DNA of 5,852 nt from an uncultured Paracoccaceae bacterium (GTDB lineage Bacteria > Pseudomonadota > Alphaproteobacteria > Rhodobacterales > Rhodobacteraceae). Position 1 is the first letter of the stretch, and every line of letters begins with the position of its first letter. A program made the translations under genes and the position numbers. The notes beneath the pieces are model-generated. The model worked only from the letters and a program-made list of their open reading frames with translations. It ran no database searches and was not told where the DNA came from. This document shows positions 1-5,647 of the stretch, in pieces. The stretch is taken from the NCBI GenBank assembly GCA_937900975.1, contig CALCPC010000134.1, positions 1 to 5,852 on the forward strand, written 5' to 3'.

Positions 1-135
1 GCCCAAGCCGTGGCCAACCTTGTGATTTTTATGGACCAGGGGCAGATCGTGGAACAGAACACGCCCAAAGAGTGCTTTAACATTCCGCAGTCGGACCGGA
101 CGAAACTGTTCTTGAGTCAGATCCTGGGGCACTAA
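1..135 (+). CDS. Amino-acid ABC transporter ATP-binding protein, C-terminal fragment
   Basis: This is the last 44 codons of a gene that starts before the window. The visible peptide contains FMDQGQIVEQ, then a Pro-Gln-Ser-Asp-Arg-Thr stretch and the ending FLSQILGH. This is the characteristic C-terminus of the GlnQ/HisP/AapP group of polar amino-acid importer ATPases: the last strand after the switch histidine, then the FLxxIL tail. In this family the protein is a cytoplasmic nucleotide-binding subunit that powers uptake of amino acids through a membrane permease pair with a periplasmic binding protein. The Walker A, signature and Walker B motifs lie outside the window, so substrate and completeness cannot be judged. 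The ending resembles general L-amino-acid or glutamate/glutamine transporters, but I would not name the substrate. The gene stops with TAA at 133-135, 2 nt before the next gene. Confidence 0.88.
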   Translation, partial: AQAVANLVIFMDQGQIVEQNTPKECFNIPQSDRTKLFLSQILGH

Positions 136-137
136 CC

Positions 138-437
138 GTGACGAACGAAGACCTCGACAATTGGGTTCTCGAAGCCCTCGACAGCCTCGGCGGCGAGGGT
201 CACATCGTCGAGATCGCCAAATACATCTGGGAAAACAAACGCTCAGAGCTTGAGGCCAACGAAAAAGACTTCTTCACCTGGCAATACCGGATGCGGAAGT
301 CGGGTCAGCGGCTTTACCGCGATGGACGGCTCGACCGCTCATCCTTTGGGCGTCTTGGCGTTTGGGCCTTGGCGACTGAGGACCAGGGGTCGCTGGCGGA
401 GGGCGACACGCCCGCGAGGGACACCGCGGACGAGTAA
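138..437 (+). CDS. Small hypothetical protein, possible winged-helix domain
   Basis: The gene encodes 99 residues from a GTG start 2 nt after the stop of the ABC ATPase gene. A G-rich stretch (CTGGGG, 124-129) about 8 nt upstream can serve as ribosome binding site, so it is probably the last gene of the transporter operon. I do not recognise a named family. Residues 5-78 begin with a helix, then GGEGHIVEIAKYIW, then a helix rich in charged and aromatic residues (KDFFTWQYRMRKSGQRLY), and end in a glycine/aromatic wing (FGRLGVWAL). This order resembles the winged-helix domains at the N-termini of Mrr-like and HARE-HTH proteins, in which G-G-x-A/G-H starts helix 2 and GVWxL is the last strand. 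The final 20 residues are acidic and probably disordered. A DNA-binding or protein-binding role is inference from this pattern only. The coding frame is intact. Confidence 0.75.
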   Translation: MTNEDLDNWVLEALDSLGGEGHIVEIAKYIWENKRSELEANEKDFFTWQYRMRKSGQRLYRDGRLDRSSFGRLGVWALATEDQGSLAEGDTPARDTADE

Positions 438-474
438 GACAAAAGGCGTTGGGCCTTTAAGCTCAACAGACGCC
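434..474 (-). terminator. Rho-independent terminator of the leftward gene group
   Basis: Read on the minus strand, GGCG (474-471) and TTGAGC (466-461) pair with GCCCAA (454-449) and CGCC (448-445). The loop has 6 nt, there is one G-U pair and a 4-nt bulge, and TTTTGTCTT (444-436) follows. This is the usual stem plus U tract, placed about 105 nt beyond the stop of the histidine phosphatase gene. On the + strand the same stem is not followed by a T run, so it probably does not act efficiently on the transporter operon. Confidence 0.6.
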
Positions 475-580
475 CTGCGCGGCGCGCGGAGGTGTGCGCC
501 AATAGAGCGCCCGAGATTGGCTCTGCGTTCTTAAGACAGGGGCCAAGACGCCGGAGCAATGTGGCGCTTGCGCGGGGCGT

Positions 581-1069
581 TCAGTCCGTAAGCGCGCGCG
601 GCGTGACAAAGGCGCGGACCATCCCGGCGCCGTGTTGCACCGTCGACCAAGCCGTAGCTTCACAATCCATCACCGTCGTCGCCCCCGTCGGGTAGCGCAT
701 GAAGTCGGGGTGCGATGGCGGCGCTGCAACCATCTCGGCGGCAAAGCTGGCGATCCCGGGGTTGTGGGCGATGATCAGGACCGTGGCCGCGTCCGCGCGC
801 CGCAGCACGGCAAGAAGCGTGTCGGGCTCTGCATGATAAAGCTCCGGCAACAGCGTCAGCGGCGTTGCGAGCAGCGCCAATCCTTCAAAGGTCAGGCGCG
901 TGCGCGCGGCATCCGAGACCAACGCGGCATCGGGCAGATAACCCTTGGCGCGCATCCAGTCACCCAGCGCGGAGGCGCTGCGTGTCCCCCGCGCGTTCAG
1001 GCCCCGCGCGTGGTCAGAAATCCCGCGCGACCAATCCGATTTGGCGTGCCGCATCAAGATCAGCCTCAT
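581..1069 (-). CDS. SixA-type histidine phosphatase family protein
   Basis: The 162-residue protein begins MRLILMRHAKSDW, the RHG signature of the histidine phosphatase superfamily with the nucleophile at His8 flanked by Arg7. Other family landmarks are SDAARTRLT (residues 52-60, the usual S-x-A-x-R-T segment), an acid in LPELYHA (Glu76), and the second catalytic histidine in AHNPG (His102). Length and layout fit the short SixA/COG2062 class of cytoplasmic phosphatases; SixA of E. coli removes phosphate from phosphohistidine. The true substrate here is unknown. The reading frame stays open upstream to 1165, but that part lies inside the ferredoxin-like gene. The ATG at 1069 is preferred because it gives the standard N-terminus and forms an ATGA overlap with the upstream stop, typical of translational coupling. 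It is the last gene before the terminator at 434-474. Confidence 0.88.
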   Translation of the reverse strand: MRLILMRHAKSDWSRGISDHARGLNARGTRSASALGDWMRAKGYLPDAALVSDAARTRLTFEGLALLATPLTLLPELYHAEPDTLLAVLRRADAATVLIIAHNPGIASFAAEMVAAPPSHPDFMRYPTGATTVMDCEATAWSTVQHGAGMVRAFVTPRALTD

Positions 1070-1620
1070 GCCGGCAGACCCGGCGCGAAGGCTGCCATGT
1101 GAAACGCCGATTGCACCTCTGACCGGCGCCCCACGCCGACCGGGCATGCGCGACGCACAAGGCATCCGGTGCGGCAGGCGCGGCCGGCCTCTGTCGCCAA
1201 ATGCGCGCGACAGGCCGGTACGTCATAGCCCTGATCGGTCAGCGCGCCCACCGGACAGGCCGTGCGGCAGGGCTGATCCGCGCAACTTACACAAGGGGAG
1301 GCGACGGCCTCCTCAAACACCGGATAAGGCAGCGCGATCGCGCCGCGGAACGAAACCCACATCCCCTCTCGCGCATGCACCAACAGCCCAACGGGGGAGC
1401 GATAGATGCGCCCCGACGCCTCGGCCCAAGCGATAAACGGCGGCCAGGGTGGGCCGCCGAACGGGAAATGCGCCGCACCGCCCAGCGTTGCGGCAAGCCC
1501 GCCGATCACCCGGGCGGACCACCGGTCCAGCGGGTCTGGCAACCCGCTCTCATATTCTGCGGAGGCGGCGAAGATCGGCCAAAACGCCGGCCCGTCAGGC
1601 CCGATCAGGGTCAGGCTCAC
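1066..1620 (-). CDS. Ferredoxin-like protein with two predicted 4Fe-4S sites; 5' end uncertain
   Basis: From a GTG at 1620 the frame gives 184 residues. The N-terminal half contains GPDGPAFWP and PFGGPPWPPFIAW. The C-terminal half has eight cysteines: C110-x2-C113-x4-C118-x3-C122-P, then C137, C149-x3-C153-x5-C159-P. This spacing suits two [4Fe-4S] clusters and is broadly like the ferredoxin part of epoxyqueuosine reductase (QueG), but the catalytic cobalamin domain is absent. The likely role is electron transfer in the cytoplasm; partner and reaction are unknown. A GAGGG (1629-1625) lies 4 nt before the GTG. An ATG at 1678, 3 nt after the stop of the desaturase gene, opens another frame with good coding character that would join this one after a single-base shift near 1625-1627. 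The annotated protein may therefore lack about 17-18 residues (see findings). The gene ends in an ATGA overlap with the phosphatase gene. Confidence 0.75.
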   Translation of the reverse strand: MSLTLIGPDGPAFWPIFAASAEYESGLPDPLDRWSARVIGGLAATLGGAAHFPFGGPPWPPFIAWAEASGRIYRSPVGLLVHAREGMWVSFRGAIALPYPVFEEAVASPCVSCADQPCRTACPVGALTDQGYDVPACRAHLATEAGRACRTGCLVRRACPVGVGRRSEVQSAFHMAAFAPGLPA

Positions 1621-1681
1621 CGCGCCCTCGGAGCGTGGCGAGCGCGGTCAAGCCGACCGTTGCCAGATCCGCCTTCATGCC

Positions 1682-2476
1682 CTAGCGCCGAAATGGCAGG
1701 CGCAGCGACCAGAAAAGCGCCTCGGGCCGCGCCGCGGCCGGCAGATCGAGCCCGGTCCGCATCGCCATGTGCCCGGCCTCGGGCTCTGCTTTATAGGTGC
1801 CAAACAGCCGATCCCAAACCGACAGGGAAAACCCATAGTTCGTGTCATGCTCCGCCCGATGCACCGAATGGTGGATCCGGTGCATATCCGGCGTTACGAT
1901 CAGCATCCGCAGCGCCGCGTCTTGGCGGCGGCTAAGCGCCAGGTTCGCGTGATTGAACATCGCCATCCCGTTCAACAGGACTTCAAAGATCAAAACCGCC
2001 AGCGCGGCGGGGCCCAACAAATAGACGGCACCGATCTTCAACAGCATCGACACCGCAATCTCGACCGGATGGAACCGGATCGCCGTGGTGACGTCCATGT
2101 CCGGGTCGGCGTGATGGACCTGGTGAAACCGCCACAACAGCGGCACCCGGTGGGTGACGACGTGCTGCAACCAGATCAGAAAATCCAGGATCAAAACGGC
2201 CAGCACCGCCTCAAGCCACAGCGGCCAGGCCAGCTGATTGAAAAGGCCCCAGTCCCGCTGACCGGCATCCAGTGCTGCGCCGATGGCAAGGAGCGGCATC
2301 GCGACGGCAAGCAGGCGCAGCGTCAGTGTGTCGAGGATCACAATGCCCCAATTGGTGGTCCAGCGCGCGCTGCGGGGCACGCTGCGCGCCCGGCGCGGCA
2401 GATAGCTCTCGGCCAGGGCGAGGAGGCCGAAAAGGCCCACAAAAATCCCCAGGCGTATAATCGCTTCATGTTCCAT
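1682..2476 (-). CDS. Sterol desaturase / fatty acid hydroxylase family membrane protein
   Basis: The 264-residue protein carries the histidine clusters that bind the di-iron centre of the fatty acid hydroxylase superfamily: HVVTH (105-109), HQVHH (118-122), FH (135-136), NHA (175-177) and HRIHH (199-203), followed by DTNYG. Hydrophobic segments at about 6-24, 44-70, 85-104 and 138-172 make it an integral membrane protein, with the iron site facing the cytoplasm as in relatives. The family inserts hydroxyl groups or double bonds into lipids, carotenoids or sterol-like molecules; the substrate here cannot be read from sequence. The ATG at 2476 is chosen because the product then begins MEHEAIIRLG just before the first membrane segment. 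A TTG at 2512 would add 12 residues, and neither start has a clear Shine-Dalgarno sequence. It lies 88 nt downstream of argB with no visible terminator between, and is followed closely by the ferredoxin-like gene. Confidence 0.9.
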   Translation of the reverse strand: MEHEAIIRLGIFVGLFGLLALAESYLPRRARSVPRSARWTTNWGIVILDTLTLRLLAVAMPLLAIGAALDAGQRDWGLFNQLAWPLWLEAVLAVLILDFLIWLQHVVTHRVPLLWRFHQVHHADPDMDVTTAIRFHPVEIAVSMLLKIGAVYLLGPAALAVLIFEVLLNGMAMFNHANLALSRRQDAALRMLIVTPDMHRIHHSVHRAEHDTNYGFSLSVWDRLFGTYKAEPEAGHMAMRTGLDLPAAARPEALFWSLRLPFRR

Positions 2477-2564
2477 AGCCCATGAAGTGTCGCGCCAATC
2501 CGCCGGGGTCAACCACTGGTCCGCAAACTGCGACAGGTTGGACCGTCGGCGCCGGCGTGCCTGA

Positions 2565-3437
2565 TCAAAGCCGTATCAATGTGCCTGCGCCATGTTCGGT
2601 AAAGAGCTCAAGCAAACACGCATGCGGCGCCCGTCCGTCCAAAATCACAACACCCCGCACACCGCCCTCTAGCGCTGCCAGCGCGGTCTCGGTTTTCGGG
2701 ATCATACCGCCGGCGATAACACCCCGCTCGGTCAAATCCCGCACGGTTTCCGAGGTCATCTCGCCAAGGACCGCGCCCGTGGCATCCTTGACGCCTGCCA
2801 CGTCGGTCAACAGCAAGAACCGGTCCGCGCGCAGCGCGGCGGCCACCGCCCCGGCGGCCGTGTCGCCATTGATGTTCAGCGTCTCGCCCGCCCGCCCGAC
2901 GCCAAGCGGGGCCACAACGGGGATCAAATCGCTGTCCAAAAAAGTGCGCAGGACCATCGGGTCGACCCGCGCGGGGTGCCCGACAAGACCAAGATCGGCG
3001 CCGCCCGGCCCCTCGGCCCGCGTACAGGTGATTAGGCTGGCGTCCTTGCCCGACAGCCCGACAGCCCGTCCCCCTTGCGCGTTGATCGCCTGCACGATGC
3101 GCTTGTTGACCAAACCGGACAGAACCATCTCCACCACGTCCATCACCTCGGGCGTGGTCACGCGGCGGCCATTGATAAACTCCGACGGGATGTTCAGCCG
3201 GTCCAACATGGCGTTGATCATCGGCCCGCCGCCATGCACCAACACAGGCTGGATCCGACACTGCTTCATCAACACGATGTCGCGGGCAAAATCCTCCATC
3301 GCGGCAGCGTCGCCCATCGCATGGCCGCCGACCTTCACCACGACGATGGCGCCATCGTAGCGTTGCAGATAGGGCAGTGCCTTGGCCAAGGTGTGTGCGG
3401 TCGCGGTCCAGTCCTGGGATGGGCGATTGGCCACCAT
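2565..3437 (-). CDS. argB: Acetylglutamate kinase
   Basis: This is the second enzyme of arginine biosynthesis: it phosphorylates N-acetyl-L-glutamate with ATP in the cytoplasm. The 290-residue product shows the amino-acid-kinase landmarks in order: KVGGHAM (35-41), VHGGGPMI (67-74), an arginine in INGRRVTT (88-95), GLSGKDA (127-133), [12 protein letters not shown] (188-199), LLTDVAGV (209-216) and GGMIPK (243-248). The ending GAGTLIRL is typical. Residues 9-28 before the first glycine loop form the N-terminal helix ([19 protein letters not shown]) that in Pseudomonas and Thermotoga enzymes builds the hexamer and allows feedback inhibition by arginine, so arginine sensitivity is expected by analogy. 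The ATG at 3437 is supported by GGAGGT (3450-3445) at 7 nt spacing. The frame remains open far upstream, but that part is antisense to the lipoprotein gene and is not family-like. Confidence 0.96.
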   Translation of the reverse strand: MVANRPSQDWTATAHTLAKALPYLQRYDGAIVVVKVGGHAMGDAAAMEDFARDIVLMKQCRIQPVLVHGGGPMINAMLDRLNIPSEFINGRRVTTPEVMDVVEMVLSGLVNKRIVQAINAQGGRAVGLSGKDASLITCTRAEGPGGADLGLVGHPARVDPMVLRTFLDSDLIPVVAPLGVGRAGETLNINGDTAAGAVAAALRADRFLLLTDVAGVKDATGAVLGEMTSETVRDLTERGVIAGGMIPKTETALAALEGGVRGVVILDGRAPHACLLELFTEHGAGTLIRL

Positions 3438-3444
3438 AAATTTT

Positions 3445-3463
3445 ACCTCCCCGAAATCGGGGG
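3445..3463 (-). promoter_or_regulatory. argB ribosome binding site with abutting hairpin
   Basis: On the minus strand, CCCCG (3462-3458), a loop of ATTT (3457-3454) and CGGGG (3453-3449) form a perfect 5-bp hairpin. Its last two G residues are the first two of the Shine-Dalgarno sequence GGAGGT (3450-3445) of argB. When folded, it would hide the 5' part of the ribosome binding site. The sequence is self-complementary, so the same hairpin exists on the + strand in the leader of the divergent lipoprotein gene. A regulatory effect is inference. Confidence 0.4.
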
Positions 3464-3515
3464 CGTTGTATCCTGCCCAAGCGGGGGTCGCCAGCCGAAA
3501 GGGTTGGCCAAAGCG

Positions 3516-3522
3516 AAGGGGA
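3516..3522 (+). promoter_or_regulatory. Ribosome binding site deciding the lipoprotein start
   Basis: AAGGGGA lies 5 nt before the ATG at 3528. It supports that start over the upstream in-frame codons, which lie inside argB on the opposite strand. Confidence 0.6.
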
Positions 3523-3527
3523 TCGTC

Positions 3528-4079
3528 ATGCGGTGGAGCGTTTTGGGTCTGGTGTCGGTCTGGCTTGCGGGGTGCGGCGGCGGCATGACGGAGGCGGAGC
3601 GGATCCAGCAATGCCTGAACCTTTTTCGCGACTACGATCGGGCGCTTTTGCTCTCCGCCGGCAACAGCGAGATTGTGCGCCGGACCATCGGGACGCAGGT
3701 CAACGCCTTCGACCGCACCGACATCGTGGTCTCGGGGCTGCGCCAATTCGATTGCTGGACCCGTCTCTCGCGCATCCCCGATCTGGGGGAGACGGCGGCC
3801 CGGATGCAGGCGTTCAATGCGGCGGGGATCGGGGCCTTGACGGCGCCTGAGTATCTGCACGCGGGTCTTGTGACCGGTGGGCGGGGTGAGCGGGCGCTGA
3901 AAGATTTTTTCACCGGCCTTGGCTACCCGGTGCGGACCACCGGCGCGCCGGGGCTTGGCCGCCGGGTCTGGGTCGGGCCGCTCGACACGGTCGAGGCGCG
4001 GCGCGGGGCCGAGGCATTGGCCTCCGCCGCGGGGCTTAGCACGGCCTACACCGTCACCCGGCTGCCATATCCCCGATGA
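3528..4079 (+). CDS. Small lipoprotein with SPOR-like C-terminal domain
   Basis: The 183-residue product begins with a short charged end, a hydrophobic stretch and the lipobox LAGC (residues 13-16). Cleavage before Cys16 would leave a lipid-anchored protein facing the periplasm, with GGG after the cysteine as a flexible start. Residues about 22-110 are mixed helix and contain two more cysteines (29 and 76). Residues 117-178 include an F-F-x-G-L-G-Y-P-V segment, a strand [20 protein letters not shown] and a final amphipathic part. This matches the second half of a SPOR repeat, in which R-V-x-V-G-P precedes the helix that carries E-A. SPOR domains bind peptidoglycan stripped of stem peptides at division sites, so an envelope or septal role is inferred. 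The gene is divergent from argB (90 nt apart). Its last 26 nt overlap the 3' end of engB on the other strand. I do not recognise a named gene. Confidence 0.82.
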   Translation: MRWSVLGLVSVWLAGCGGGMTEAERIQQCLNLFRDYDRALLLSAGNSEIVRRTIGTQVNAFDRTDIVVSGLRQFDCWTRLSRIPDLGETAARMQAFNAAGIGALTAPEYLHAGLVTGGRGERALKDFFTGLGYPVRTTGAPGLGRRVWVGPLDTVEARRGAEALASAAGLSTAYTVTRLPYPR

Positions 4080-4710
4080 CCGCGCGCAGCGTGTCGAGCC
4101 CGTGACCCTTCTCTGAGGAGGTGGCCACGATTTCAGGGAACGCCGCGGGATGGCGCGCAAGCACAGCCTTGGTTTGCGCGATCACGGTCTCAAGCTCCGC
4201 CGCTTTCGGTTTGTCGGTTTTGGTAAGGACGGCCTGAAACGCGACCGCCGCTTTGTCGAGCAGCCCCATAATCTCATCGTCGACCGGTTTTGGCCCGTGC
4301 CGGCTGTCGATCAGCAGAAAAACACGGCGCAGCGTCGGCCGCCCGGCAAGGTATGCCTTCAGCAGCGCCTGCCACCGCTCCACCGCCGCCTTTGGCGCTT
4401 TGGCAAAGCCGTAGCCCGGCAGATCGACCAAATAGATCGGACCTTGGGTGAAAAAGTTGATCTCCTGCGTGCGTCCGGGCGTGTTCGACGCCCGTGCCAG
4501 CGCCCGCCGACCGGTCAGCGCGTTGATCAGCGTCGACTTGCCAACGTTGGACCGGCCCGCGAAACACACTTCCAACCGGTCGGCGGGGGGCAGCCCCGAC
4601 ATCGCCACCACGCCCTTTAGAAACGTGGCCTCTTCCCGGAAAAGCTGTGCGGCCCGCGCCGCGGCCTCGGCATCCGGGGCGGCGGCGAGCGTGAAGAGGT
4701 TCGCGCTCAC
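4054..4710 (-). CDS. engB: Ribosome biogenesis GTP-binding protein EngB (YihA/YsxC)
   Basis: The protein is a 218-residue TRAFAC-class GTPase with all five nucleotide-binding motifs: G1 GRSNVGKS (52-59), G2 within NTPGRTQ (76-82), G3 DLPG (96-99) followed by YGFAKAP, G4 TKTD (163-166) and G5 TSSEKG (197-202). The combination of SNTPGRTQ and DLPGYG is diagnostic of the YihA/YsxC/EngB family, which is needed for a late step of 50S subunit assembly and is essential in many bacteria. The N-terminal 35 residues are alanine-rich and longer than in E. coli. The GTG at 4710 is the only start between the upstream stop and the G1 motif that leaves the family's N-terminal strand ([10 protein letters not shown]) intact and preceded by a normal leader. 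The Shine-Dalgarno sequence is weak (only a G run). The end of the gene overlaps the lipoprotein gene by 26 nt, tail to tail. Confidence 0.95.
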   Translation of the reverse strand: MSANLFTLAAAPDAEAAARAAQLFREEATFLKGVVAMSGLPPADRLEVCFAGRSNVGKSTLINALTGRRALARASNTPGRTQEINFFTQGPIYLVDLPGYGFAKAPKAAVERWQALLKAYLAGRPTLRRVFLLIDSRHGPKPVDDEIMGLLDKAAVAFQAVLTKTDKPKAAELETVIAQTKAVLARHPAAFPEIVATSSEKGHGLDTLRAVIGDMAAG

Positions 4711-4916
4711 CCCCGCGGCGTCCCGGCAGAAGGGGTGCTATTTGGCGCGGTGGACCAATGCGGGGCTGGGATCGGCGGCGCTGTCCCGACGGCCCCGGCG
4801 GGTGCGGTGCCGAAGCCCACGCACCCGCGCAAGGGCTGACAAACTGCCCAGCTGGCACCTTTTGCCGAAAAGGCGGCGCCATCCAGCCCCGTGCTGCTGC
4901 GTTCGGCGGCGGTCAC
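4707..4916 (-). CDS. Doubtful 69-residue open frame between the MOSC gene and engB
   Basis: A frame from GTG at 4916 runs to TGA at 4707. It overlaps the MOSC stop by GTGA and the engB start by GTGA, so it fits the gap exactly, as operon members often do. Against it: the product is rich in Ala, Gly, Pro, Ser and Thr, has no motif I recognise, and has no clear Shine-Dalgarno sequence. By my hand count, G+C is about 65, 77 and 75 percent at codon positions 1, 2 and 3. Genuine genes at this G+C content normally have position 2 lowest, so the base use does not look coding. The same stretch has strong secondary structure. It may be chance, a decayed gene or a structured spacer. Confidence 0.2.
   Translation of the reverse strand: MTAAERSSTGLDGAAFSAKGASWAVCQPLRGCVGFGTAPAGAVGTAPPIPAPHWSTAPNSTPSAGTPRG
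4724..4867. other. Highly structured spacer, possible non-coding RNA or leader
   Basis: Found by eye: a long-range stem pairs 4724-4740 with 4853-4867 (CGGCAGAAGG with CCTTTTGCCG; then TGC with GCA after a 2-nt bulge, then one U-G and one A-U pair). Inside are a weak hairpin (4742-4745 with 4755-4758), a strong interrupted hairpin (4761-4766 with 4792-4797 and 4768-4771 with 4784-4787), a perfect 9-bp hairpin (4798-4806 with 4820-4828, loop 13 nt) and a 4-bp hairpin (4833-4836 with 4846-4849). The second and third abut without a gap. The two G-U pairs exist only on the + strand; the remaining pairs work on either strand, and the operon is transcribed on the minus strand. An alternative hairpin (4854-4880) competes with the closing stem. 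No T tract follows, so it is not an ordinary terminator. High G+C content makes chance folding a real alternative. Confidence 0.3.
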
Positions 4917-5647
4917 AACAGGGTGACAGGATCGCCGGGCGCAATCGGGCCGCCGGCGATCACGGCAACAAACACGCCGAAATCGATATTGCCCCGATGA
5001 TCCTCAAGCGCTTTTAGGAGGTCGCTGTCGGCCTGGCCGGTTTCGGGATCGACATTGGTGGCAGAGCAGCGGTCGATCGGTTCCGTCACTTCCAAAACCG
5101 TGTCGCCGATCGCAAGACGGCGGCCGATCCAACCCGATTCGGCCCAGGGTTCGGCACCCTCGATCCAAAGATTGCCGCGAAATCGACGCGGCGACAGGCC
5201 GCGCCCCATCACGGCGCTAAGATCTTGGCGAGAGCTGTGGGACAAAAGCGAAAGCCAAGGCATCGCGTTGTCCGTCACGCCGTCGGCCACTGGGACCAGC
5301 CGCGCGGGCGCCGCGCGGCCGGGATCGCACAAGGGCCGCACCCAATCGATCAACGCCGCGCCGTCGGTTTCGGGGTTCAGCGTGATGTCGGGCCGTTTCG
5401 GATGGCTGAGCGTCAGACCGCCCGGGGACGTCACCGCCGTGATGGCCATCAGTTCCGCCGATTTCGCACCCCGGATGAAGTTAGAGCAATGGGCCCAACC
5501 GCCTTCGGTCTCAAGCCGCGCGGCCTCATGCGCCACCGCCCAAAGCCTGTCACCGGCAAGACGCGCGCCGGGGGTCAGCGTGACCTCGGCCAGACTTTCG
5601 ACGCCCAGCGCTTTGATCGGGTGCCGGTAGATCCGCGAAAGATGCAT
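4913..5647 (-). CDS. MOSC domain-containing protein (molybdenum cofactor sulfurase C-terminal type)
   Basis: The 244-residue protein has the N-terminal MOSC barrel at its start (IYRHPIKALGVESL, residues 6-19, then GARLAGDRLWAV, 27-38). The MOSC domain follows, with FRGNLWIEG (156-164), IGRRLAIGD (174-182) and RCSATNVDPETG (193-204), in which Cys194 is the conserved cysteine of the family, and ends in PGDPVTLL. Relatives include YcbX and the mARC proteins, which bind molybdenum cofactor and reduce N-hydroxylated compounds; others carry sulfur for metal-sulfur clusters. The conserved cysteine and the VDPETG stretch favour the YcbX-like group, but there is no attached ferredoxin domain as in E. 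coli YcbX. The ATG at 5647 follows the yidC stop without any gap (TAGATG), so its translation is probably coupled to yidC. The exact reaction is unknown. Confidence 0.9.
   Translation of the reverse strand: MHLSRIYRHPIKALGVESLAEVTLTPGARLAGDRLWAVAHEAARLETEGGWAHCSNFIRGAKSAELMAITAVTSPGGLTLSHPKRPDITLNPETDGAALIDWVRPLCDPGRAAPARLVPVADGVTDNAMPWLSLLSHSSRQDLSAVMGRGLSPRRFRGNLWIEGAEPWAESGWIGRRLAIGDTVLEVTEPIDRCSATNVDPETGQADSDLLKALEDHRGNIDFGVFVAVIAGGPIAPGDPVTLL

Noticed and set aside
498..521. GCCAAT / ATTGGC inverted repeat in the convergent gap
   Set aside because: It is only 6 bp with a 12-nt loop and no T tract, and a competing AGAGC/GCTCT pairing exists. It is too weak to call an operator or terminator.
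1070..1165. N-terminal extension of the histidine phosphatase by 32 residues
   Set aside because: The catalytic RHG motif of this class lies right at the N-terminus, and the ATG at 1069 forms an ATGA overlap with the preceding gene.
1406..2485. Long + strand open frame (359 codons) across the desaturase gene
   Set aside because: It is antisense to a gene with all family histidine motifs. The product is rich in Arg, Gln, Pro and His, as expected for a shadow frame in GC-rich DNA.
3467..3472. TATCCT as a -10 box for the lipoprotein gene
   Set aside because: No acceptable -35 hexamer lies at 16-18 nt upstream; the nearest candidate is about 21 nt away.
3075..3527. Upstream extension of the lipoprotein frame on the + strand
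   Set aside because: It lies opposite argB. The ATG at 3528 has a good ribosome binding site and begins a standard lipoprotein signal peptide.
3438..4160. Upstream extension of the argB frame to 531 residues
   Set aside because: The added 241 residues are Arg/Pro-rich, antisense to the lipoprotein gene and absent from acetylglutamate kinases. The Shine-Dalgarno sequence before 3437 fixes the start.
4854..4880. Hairpin after the MOSC gene as a rho-independent terminator
   Set aside because: The CCTTTT/AAAAGG stem is clear, but no T run follows on either strand. Termination there would cut engB off from any visible promoter.
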